DNA from: Apus apus
Taxonomy: Eukaryota; Chordata; Aves; Apodiformes; Apodidae
Direction: 5' to 3'
Assembly: GCF_020740795.1 (NCBI RefSeq)
Contig: NC_067302.1
Location: 529,001-593,000, forward strand
DNA: 64,000 nucleotides
Part shown: positions 60,138 through 64,000 of the stretch, one piece after another
How positions within the stretch are numbered: position 1 is the first letter of the stretch
Layout of the letters: every line of letters begins with the position of its first letter
Notes under the pieces: model-generated
Seen by the model: only the letters and a program-made list of their open reading frames with translations
Told to the model about the DNA's origin: nothing
Databases searched by the model: none
Made by a program: the position numbers and the translations under genes

Positions 60138-60575
60138 GATCATAGAATCATAGAATGGTTAAGGTTGGAAGGGACCTTAAAGATCATCTAGTTCCAACCC
60201 CCCTGCCATGAGCAGGGACCCTCCCACCAGACCAGGTTGCACAAAACCTCATCCAACCTGACCTTAAAAACCTCCAGGGATGGGGCATCAACAACCTCCC
60301 TGGGCAACCCATTCCAGTTCCTCACCACCCTTAGAGTGAAGAATTTCTTCCTAATATCTCACCTAAATCTCCCCTCTCTCAGTTTAAAACCATCATCCCT
60401 TGTCCTGTCACTGTCTTCTCTGATGAAAAGCCCCTCCCCAGCTTTCCTGGAGCCCCCTTCAAGTACTGGAAGGTGCTCTAAGGTCTCCCTGCTACAGTCC
60501 ATTCATTTTGGTGGCCCTGCACTGGACTAGCTCCAGTGAGTCCATCTCTCTCATACTGCTGTTTGTACAGCAGCT
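60138..60575 (-). mobile_element. CR1 LINE fragment
   Basis: Reverse-orientation CR1: GATCATAGAATCATAGAATG, AAGGTTGGAAGGGACC, CTTAAAAACCTCCAGGG, CAACCTCCCTGGGCAACCC, then AGCTTTCCTGGAGCC and CTCTAAGGTCTCCCT. The left edge is intact, with the typical octamer tail. Confidence 0.92.
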
Positions 60576-63500
60576 CCTGGCACTCTGTCTCTCTCAGATC
60601 TTGAGCTTATCAGCACTTTCCCTTCTTGTGGGGGATGCCTTGATGTGTTCTGTTGCTGATGTCTCACTGCTGTATCTGTGACCTGCACTCCGTGTGCCCC
60701 TTGTACTCTGAGCACCACAACACCCCAGGGCCTGCCCACAGTGGGGGGCACCAGCCCCCTGTGCTGCCCATGCACCCACCCCTCCTTCGCGCGTCCGTCT
60801 GCTCTGCCTGGGGTCTGTACTGCCCAAGGTGGGGAGCACGTCAGCGTTTGTGGTGGAGCTGGGCTGTGTCTGGGCAGAGGAACATGTGGTGGGATGTGCC
60901 TGGGATGATGGGGTAGCCCCAAGGCCAGGTCAGAGCATGGCAGTAGGTGGGAAGGTCCATGGGAGACACCTGCTGCAGCCGTGGGCTTTGGTCTGTGCAG
61001 CGTGAGCAGCCAGCTACAGGGGGAAATGGGGGAGGGCAGCAGAGGGGGCCCTCCCCACTGTCTACTTTTTGGGGGTTAAGAGTATGAGCAAGTTTTGTAG
61101 CTGGTAACACCAAGGAGCAGGAAGAGGAGATGTGAGGGGTTATAAATATCTGACTCTCAAGGGGCAAAGCAATGAGATACTAGTTTCCATGAACAGGCTT
61201 CTGGAGCGTGACACTCTCTTCCCTCTCTCACGTGGTTGTGCTCCAGATAACAGAAACCACTGCTGATTTCCTGAACTCACTATCTTTGTCATAAAAAGAA
61301 ACCCCAAACAGCAGCAGTTTATAAATAAGGCTTAGAAAAAAGAGCTGCCCAGCTTTCCCAGCTCAACACTTCAGTTCTGCTTCACAACAAACTATAGCAG
61401 CACCTGAAACCTTTCACAAAGAGGAAAGGAAAGTGGGGCTGTGCTGCAAAGGAGGCAGTGGAAATGCTCTGCAGAGAGACAAGCAGCATGGGCTGCCTCC
61501 CCTGCCTCTGCTGGCTCCTCACTGCACTTACCTCTTCCTCCCAAGGGTCACCAGAGAATGTACCTGCATCCTGGCAGGAGCCCACAGCCACAGCTACCTG
61601 CTGGACTTGCAATCACCAGCAAAGCCCTGGCACCTGGAGGTGTCAGACAGTTTATCCTGGAGAAAGGACAACAGCAGAAGGCAAGAAAACAGTCTTCAAA
61701 TACACAGAGGACTGCTGCGAAGGCGAAGGACAAATCTTGCTGCCATGTTCATGGTGCCCAGCAGCTGACCAAGGAGCTTCAGCTGCAGGAAGGAGGATTC
61801 AGATTAGACCCAAGGAAGGTCTTCCTGCCTGGAGGCAGCTCTTCATCTTGTAAGAACTTTAAGATAGAACAATGCAAGGATAGTTGATCTGTCTGGGGTT
61901 GGAGGGGTACCTGTCTTCAGGCAAGGCCCCTTCTAGTCCCAAGGTGATGCCAAGTCCAGTCTGTGAGCTTCTGTGGTGCAAGAAGACTGCAGGGTCTCTT
62001 GGGTCAGGGTCTGCTGAGTTTCCTCAGTGAAGCATCTGCCCTTTGCTAGTTGTGTGAAAGTTTCACAGTTCAGGCCAAGAGATGACCAGGCACCAAGCTG
62101 CCTGCTGCCCGAGGGAGTGTGAGGCAGCCTGAAGGAGCTTCCTCCAGGGCAGAACAACTGACCGTGCAGAGAGCTGTGTGGCCCAAGAGTTGTCATTATT
62201 TGCATTTGGAGAAGGCCATATATCTTGGTGGTTCTTGCTGTCAGGGCTTCACACTGCTGCACCTTGAGGGAAGTTCTCTGGCTTATAGATCTTACAGATC
62301 TTTCACAGCCAGAGCTTTGGGTTTCCATGGATCAGAACCTCCAGTGCAGAGGCTTTTGCTGAAAGCAAAATCAGACCCAGACAGGCCAGGACACAGTGTT
62401 ATACTGGGCCCTTCCAGGCTCAGAGTGTAACAGGCAAGAAGTGCCATCTCTTCTGGCAAGCAGGAGATCCCATCCTACTGCTCAGTCTCCAGAGAGGAAT
62501 GAAGCCTGGCAGAGTCCCACCTTGCAGGAAAACAGCTCCTTCTGTTGGTGCAAAACTAGACCATTTCCGAAATGTCGCCAGCTCTGGCTGTGCAATCCTT
62601 GGGCTTTTGCAAGCTGCAGTATTGACAGAACAAGCAGTTAAACAAACACTGTCTTCTGCTGTAACGTTTGTTATTGTACACCACAAACCACAGGCAGCTT
62701 GGCCTGACACCAGCAGAGAGACCTGCATAAATATTCCCATGTTAGCAGTTATCTTCAAGATGCAGCCTCAGCTTGGGTCTTTCCCAGAGAGGATGGAGTG
62801 ATAATGGTGCACAGGCAAAGGCAGATCATCCCAGCACACCACCAGCAGCAGCTGGGGCCAGGGAAACCTGCTCCCTGGGCTCCAGAGCTTCTTCTGCTGC
62901 AGCTCCCAAATCTTAGCAGGAATTTTCAGACAATAGATATGGCCACACATATGCACGTGTGCCTGGAGAGAGGGGCAGCAGGCTAAAGGAGGTGTGTGGT
63001 GTGTTTGTTGGCAGCCCCTGTCGGCTCAGCTTTGAGGAATGACATGAGCAAAATGGCCAAAATCCATGCCAGTTTTGGATTCTGTCTCATCAAAACCTTT
63101 CATATGTTCCCTGCTGGGATATTGGAACCATCAGCTCATTGCAGCCAAGACAATGGTTTCTGCTAATCCAAAAAAGGTCCTAAATATGGAGCTGTAGTAC
63201 AGATCTCAAATGTATTTCATACGTTGTGCCTAGAAAGTAAAATGCTATTTGGTGAAGTCTTTCATGGTTACCTTGTGGATGCCCCTGACATTACTGATGG
63301 GATGGGATGAGCAGAGTGAGTGCAAATGGATTTAGTCATCTGCTGCCTCCTTTCTCAGAAGGAGGACAAGATGCCAGACCCTCAGGGCTTCCTGCTCTCG
63401 TGTTTCAGAGGCATGTGTGCAACAGTGGATGCTCCCCTGGAGATGATGAATGGCCACTCTTTGTGAATGACCATTCATAATGGCTGAGGAGGAAGTGCTC

Positions 63501-63734
63501 AGCCAGAGCAGATAACCGAGGGTGGCTTAGATTCAACCAGGCTTGTTCCTTGCAGAAGGTTGTGCCTCCAGCTGCTGTAGGTACGTGATGCACTTTGCAG
63601 TGTGAGAACAGAGGCCCCACTTGCCTTGCAGGGGTGCAGCAGAGGCAGGATAGTTGCTGGTTGCATGAAGATCCAGCAGCAGCTGGGCAGCAGGGGTGCA
63701 GGTCTGTGTGTGCAGTGCTGCCTGCACTGCGCTG
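60576..63734. other. No gene recognised
   Basis: Unique sequence. Frames up to 148 codons are present but lack domains or splice support. Confidence 0.4.
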
Positions 63735-63882
63735 CTGCTGCTGCTGTGCCCCACTGTCCTGCTGCTGCTGTGCCCCACTGTCCTGCTGCTGCTGTGTCCC
63801 ACTGTCCTGCTGCTGCTGTGCCCCACCGTCCTGTTGCTGCTGTGCCCACCGTCCTGCTGCTGCTGTGCCCCATCGTCCTGCT
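63735..63882 (+). repeat. 24-bp minisatellite
   Basis: Six units of TGCTGCTGCTGTGCCCCACT followed by GTCC, one of them 23 bp, with few substitutions. It gives Cys/Leu-rich (plus) and QQQD-like (minus) artificial frames. Confidence 0.92.
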
Positions 63883-64000
63883 CCCCCCACAGGACGTGTG
63901 TGATGAGAGAGTCGAGGGGTTAGAGTCACCTTCACTTGGCTGCCACTCGGGCTGCATCGGCTTTTGTTCTGATTCCTTTCCCCATTGTGAAAACAACTGA

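Noticed and set aside
63405-63996. QQQD-like repeat frames on the minus strand
   Set aside because: They are reading-frame products of the 24-bp minisatellite.
1-64000. tRNA, rRNA or CRISPR-like arrays
   Set aside because: No B-box/T-loop-like tRNA cores, rRNA segments or spaced palindromic repeats were noticed; the tandem arrays are contiguous satellites.

Overview
The window is vertebrate nuclear DNA and almost certainly avian. The evidence is many CR1 LINE tails (both orientations, ending in ATTCTATGAT-type octamers), avian-style LTRs opening with TGTCCTGGTTT, short introns, and discrete CpG islands in otherwise gene-poor sequence. It looks like a bird microchromosome segment. The species cannot be named from the sequence.

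Two host genes are secure, both on the minus strand. STX12 (endosomal Qa-SNARE syntaxin-12) fills about 0.85-14.6 kb. All nine coding exons were located with consistent splice phases and give 273 codons, starting in a CpG island. CITED4 (CBP/p300-binding transcriptional co-regulator) is a single-exon gene at 45.8-46.4 kb with a TATA element, a GC-rich leader and a 3' UTR. A third minus-strand locus at 27.7-28.4 kb appears to be the 3' coding end of a gene I do not recognise.

Between STX12 and CITED4 lies a decayed, intron-bearing copy of a CDC-like kinase (CLK1/CLK4 type) at 20.3-22.6 kb on the plus strand. It is bracketed by a 242-bp direct repeat (16.8 and 25.2 kb; 2 differences) and followed by a GC-rich CpG island at 24-25.2 kb with no recognisable gene. 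Next come a second GC-rich patch (32.4-33.1 kb), two probable solo LTR fossils (34.0-34.6 and 35.0-35.7 kb) and a young CR1 that is about 99% identical to another CR1 20.8 kb away. Two much older CR1/L3-type remnants sit at 40.2 and 41.2 kb. From 47 to 64 kb I found no gene, only CR1 fragments, simple repeats and a 24-bp minisatellite.

The two confirmed genes have no direct functional link: one works in endosomal membrane fusion, the other in transcription. Most long open frames here (667, 551, 433, 409, 348 and 311 codons) are by-products of GC-rich or repetitive DNA and are not annotated as genes.
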